Source of the DNA: Fusibacter tunisiensis
GTDB taxonomy: Bacteria > Bacillota > Clostridia > Peptostreptococcales > Acidaminobacteraceae
Direction: 5' to 3'
Assembly (NCBI RefSeq): GCF_016908355.1
Contig: NZ_JAFBDT010000022.1
Location: 1-34,300 of the forward strand
DNA length: 34,300 nt
The translations under genes and the position numbers were made by a program. How positions within the stretch are numbered: position 1 is the stretch's first letter; each line of letters starts with the position of its first letter. The notes beneath the pieces were generated by a model. That model had not been told where the DNA came from. It saw only the letters and a program-made list of their open reading frames with translations, and made no database searches. This document shows positions 32,600 through 34,300 of the stretch, piece by piece.

Positions 32600-33547
32600 T
32601 TAGTAAGTGGTAAATTCAAATGAGGTTGAATGGTTATATGGTTTATCTGGTGTTACAACAGCCACTTGATCTAAATTGTTGTTTGTTATATTAGGAAGGT
32701 CTTGAGTTTCAAAACAAATGCCTGTGTGGTTTTTAAACAGCTTACCAGATTTACTTGTGTAACTTTCTAAAAAATTTCCAGTATAAACCACCATGTAGGG
32801 TTGAGTTGTTTTAATGGTCATTTGACGTCTGGAGATTGGCTCTTTTAACTCAGCAACATGCAAACCGTTAGAAAGTTTGAAAGGATGATCAATGGCAACT
32901 GATTTTGCATTAATTGTCCTTGTATGTGTAAAGTCATACAGAGTTGTTTCTATAGGTTCAAGTGAAAGTGGTAGGCACTCGTGATCCAGTGAAGCAACGT
33001 GGGTGGCATTTAGTTTTAGCAAATGGTTGTCTATGGTAAGGCCAGCATCTCCAGTTAAGTTGAAGTAGCTGTGATTGGTTATGGAGAGATAAATCGGTTG
33101 CGATGTTGTGACATAGGTTTCAAGTGTTAGGCTTTCAGCTTTAAGTCGGTAGGTGATTTGATAAGATACTGTTGCGCCATAATTGGTGGATTCTGTTTCT
33201 AAAGTGACATGTGTATCGCTTTGTGAAATGGGACGCCAATTGATTAGATGCAGACCTTCATTGCAGCAGTGCAAACTGTTTGGATGGCAACTGGTATCTA
33301 AATTTATTATGATGTTATTAACATGAATTTGACCGTTTTTTGTTCGTCCAGCAATTGGTCCTGTAATGCACCCTAGAAAAAGTGAATTGTTGTAATAATC
33401 AGCATAATCCTCGTATTTTAGGACGACATTTTGACGCAAGCCATGGCAGTCTTTTGCCATAATTTTAGTGATAATACCACCAAGAGATAAAACATCTACG
33501 CAGAAACCGGTTTCGCTACGCAGGTTAAAAATTTGTATATTGTTCAT
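32600..33547 (-). CDS. galM: Aldose 1-epimerase
   Basis: A 315-residue enzyme of the GalM family, which interconverts alpha and beta anomers of sugars such as glucose, galactose or xylose. The catalytic histidine lies in SITNHSYFNLTG and the catalytic glutamate in GICFETQDLP. The usual substrate-loop NSLHGG reads NSLHCC here, an unusual change in an otherwise conserved turn. Length is normal for the family. AAAGGGGG precedes the ATG at 33547. It is transcribed away from the GH3-xylulokinase remnants and toward the lacI-type gene, and probably belonged to the same sugar pathway. Confidence 0.88.
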   Translation of the reverse strand: MNNIQIFNLRSETGFCVDVLSLGGIITKIMAKDCHGLRQNVVLKYEDYADYYNNSLFLGCITGPIAGRTKNGQIHVNNIIINLDTSCHPNSLHCCNEGLHLINWRPISQSDTHVTLETESTNYGATVSYQITYRLKAESLTLETYVTTSQPIYLSITNHSYFNLTGDAGLTIDNHLLKLNATHVASLDHECLPLSLEPIETTLYDFTHTRTINAKSVAIDHPFKLSNGLHVAELKEPISRRQMTIKTTQPYMVVYTGNFLESYTSKSGKLFKNHTGICFETQDLPNITNNNLDQVAVVTPDKPYNHSTSFEFTTY

Positions 33548-33683
33548 AAAGCCCCCTTTGAATTTTAAACCAATTCAAGTGTTAGATTAATTACATCATA
33601 CTGGTTAACCCTTGTAAAGTCAAGATTAGCGAGAGATTTCAAAAAAATTGTTAAGGAAATATGAACAAATAGTAAAATCCCTA

Positions 33684-33712
33684 TTGACCATAAACCGAAA
33701 AATCAATATAAT
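33684..33712 (+). promoter_or_regulatory. Promoter of the lost glycosidase operon
   Basis: TTGACC (33684-33689), 17 bases, TATAAT (33707-33712). It reads into the GH3 remnant. An AAGGAG site follows at about 33756, but no start codon is left at a useful distance, which suggests that the first gene of the operon was removed. Confidence 0.75.
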
Positions 33713-33719
33713 AAAAATA

Positions 33720-33735
33720 TCGAAAGCGATTTCGG
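33720..33735. promoter_or_regulatory. LacI-type operator 2
   Basis: TCGAAAGCGATTTCGG lies just after the -10 box of the promoter at 33684. It shares the TCGAAA-N4-TTTCGR layout of operator 1. Confidence 0.78.
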
Positions 33736-33796
33736 AATTGATAGTGTTTGCTATAAGGAGATACGTTTTATAAATAAGTCTTTTTTTTACAATGAA

Positions 33797-33812
33797 ACGA
33801 AAGCGGTTTCGA
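33797..33812. promoter_or_regulatory. LacI-type operator 3
   Basis: ACGAAAGCGGTTTCGA, a third copy, 77 bases after operator 2. Paired sites at this distance would allow looping by a tetrameric or paired repressor. Confidence 0.75.
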
Positions 33813-33839
33813 AAAAAATGATTGGAGACAAAGCCAAGA

Positions 33840-33983
33840 ATGGGAAACTATAAAAATGAAGTGCTCTTTAAGCAGGTAGCGGATGTGTGTGCAATTGAGG
33901 CGAGAGCAAAGTACAATCAAAACAAAAGGAACGGCGATTTTGGAATATATAAGGGTTTAACGATGTGGTCTCCGAATATCAAT
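33840..33983 (+). pseudogene. Internal remnant of a GH3 glycosidase (beta-glucosidase/xylosidase)
   Basis: The frame from 33840 reads a GH3 segment with VLFKQVADV, IEARAKYNQN and GIYKGLTMWSPNIN. These match the part of GH3 enzymes ahead of the DPRWGRGxE motif. About 100 N-terminal residues and everything after WSPNIN are missing, so the catalytic aspartate is gone. At about 33984 the sequence changes to xylulokinase in a different frame, and the GH3 frame stops at 33999-34001. It lies behind a promoter and two LacI-type operators. Confidence 0.8.
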
Positions 33984-33984
33984 A

Positions 33985-34149
33985 GCCATCTTATGGTGTG
34001 ACCAACGCACATCTCTTGAATGTAATGAGATTATGACTCATTTTGGCATGGATACACTGGGTGAATTGGTTGGGAATAAAGCATTAACTGGATTTACAGC
34101 ACCAAAAATTCTTTGGCTTAAAAAAATCTCCCAGAAATTTTCAACTAAA
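33985..34149 (+). pseudogene. xylB: Internal remnant of xylulokinase, cut by IS left end
   Basis: From 33985 the frame reads AILWCDQRTSLECNEI, then LVGNKALTGFTAPKILWLKK and a KIA ending. These are characteristic stretches of xylulokinase (WxDQRT and the GFTAPKxLW motif). The N-terminal ATP-binding part is missing at the join with the GH3 remnant, and the rest is cut off at about 34150 by the IS end. Xylulokinase phosphorylates xylulose in the xylose pathway that feeds transketolase. Its presence suggests that the lost operon used xylose or xylosides. Confidence 0.85.
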
Positions 34150-34221
34150 ATAGCCGAGAAGTCCCCCGCCTCTAAGCCACCTTGCTCACGGAGTGATAGT
34201 GCAGATGGGGGATGAATCGAC

Positions 34222-34250
34222 TTGTTTTTGACCCTAAAAGATGATATACT
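34222..34250 (+). promoter_or_regulatory. Transposase promoter in the IS left end
   Basis: TTGTTT (34222-34227), 17 bases, TATACT (34245-34250). A GAGGT ribosome binding site (34276-34280) and ATG 34288 follow. Confidence 0.6.
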
Positions 34251-34287
34251 ATATTCAGTAGTAAAACATATAAATGAGGTAAAAAGA

Positions 34288-34300
34288 ATGAAATTAGACA
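34288..34300 (+). CDS. tnpA: Start of transposase gene, probably tnpA (Y1 family)
   Basis: Only MKLD is inside the window. Many clostridial IS200/IS605 TnpA proteins (Y1 HUH transposases) begin MKLD followed by an N-rich stretch, and the promoter, ribosome binding site and left-end hairpin in front agree. Four residues are too few to prove the family. Confidence 0.5.

Larger units (their letters stand above)
34150..34300 (+). mobile_element. IS200/IS605-family left end (element continues downstream)
   Basis: At about 34150 xylulokinase similarity stops. A subterminal hairpin follows: TCCCCC (34162-34167) pairs with GGGGGA (34207-34212), with a small TCAC-GGA-GTGA stem inside. A promoter and the first four codons of a gene come next. 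The hairpin start (CGAGAAG, five Cs, TCT) matches that of the right end at 56-73, so both ends belong to the same or a close IS family and point in the same direction. The exact left boundary is uncertain by a few bases. Confidence 0.7.

Noticed and set aside
34033-34215. Open frame of 60 codons starting at ATG 34033 as a gene
   Set aside because: Its first part is xylulokinase continuing from upstream of the ATG, and its last part is read from the IS left-end hairpin. It is a chance fusion, not a gene.

Overview
This is low-GC, Gram-positive-type DNA with strong AGGAGG ribosome binding sites and frequent rho-independent hairpins. The gene content points to an anaerobic member of the Clostridia: an [FeFe]-hydrogenase cluster, a miaB-mutS-mutL-miaA-hfq block, and a MutL with an endonuclease motif and no MutH. 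A Fusibacter-like or related genus would fit, but the sequence alone does not settle this. No rRNA, tRNA or CRISPR array is visible.

Layout. Bases 1-94 are the right end of an IS200/IS605 element (TnpB tail plus guide-RNA-like hairpins). It has cut off the 5' part of a sensor-kinase gene. The kinase remnant is followed by its response regulator (GlnL/YcbB type) and a dicarboxylate/amino-acid symporter, with a four-fold 10-bp-phased hexamer array in front of the symporter. Bases 2812-7448 (minus strand) hold a four-gene hydrogenase operon: a [2Fe-2S] protein, a PAS-containing sensory-type [FeFe] hydrogenase, a SpoIIE-type phosphatase and a second [FeFe] hydrogenase. They are driven by one near-consensus promoter with a Rex-like dyad over its -10. 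Bases 7707-11048 hold a YgjP-like metallopeptidase, a membrane diguanylate cyclase and a leucine-rich-repeat lipoprotein.

Bases 11064-20209 are the housekeeping block miaB-mutS-mutL-miaA-hfq and a transketolase. Bases 20246-25765 are mixed small genes: a two-helix membrane protein, PAP2 phosphatase, YkgJ-type cysteine-cluster protein, proC, a small acidic protein, a YitT-type membrane protein, a small basic protein and a membrane-anchored GH73-like glucosaminidase. Bases 25784-28901 hold redox-related genes: a DUF2284 cysteine protein, a WrbA-type flavoprotein behind a double operator, a decayed CoA-disulfide-reductase-like pseudogene and a secreted DUF2202 ferritin-like protein.

Bases 29089-34150 are the remains of a sugar-utilisation region: an intact shared UgpC/MsmK-type ABC ATPase, a PucR-type regulator, a LacI-type regulator and an aldose 1-epimerase. 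Between them lie scars where genes were deleted: the start of a GH1 glycosidase joined to the end of a ROK kinase, and a GH3 glycosidase segment joined to a xylulokinase segment. Three near-identical 16-bp operators still mark the old LacI regulon. The xylulokinase remnant is cut by the left end of a second IS200/IS605 element (34150-34300), whose terminal hairpin resembles that at the start of the window. The most notable themes are IS-bounded ends, repeated clean gene deletions, and several well-preserved regulatory sites.
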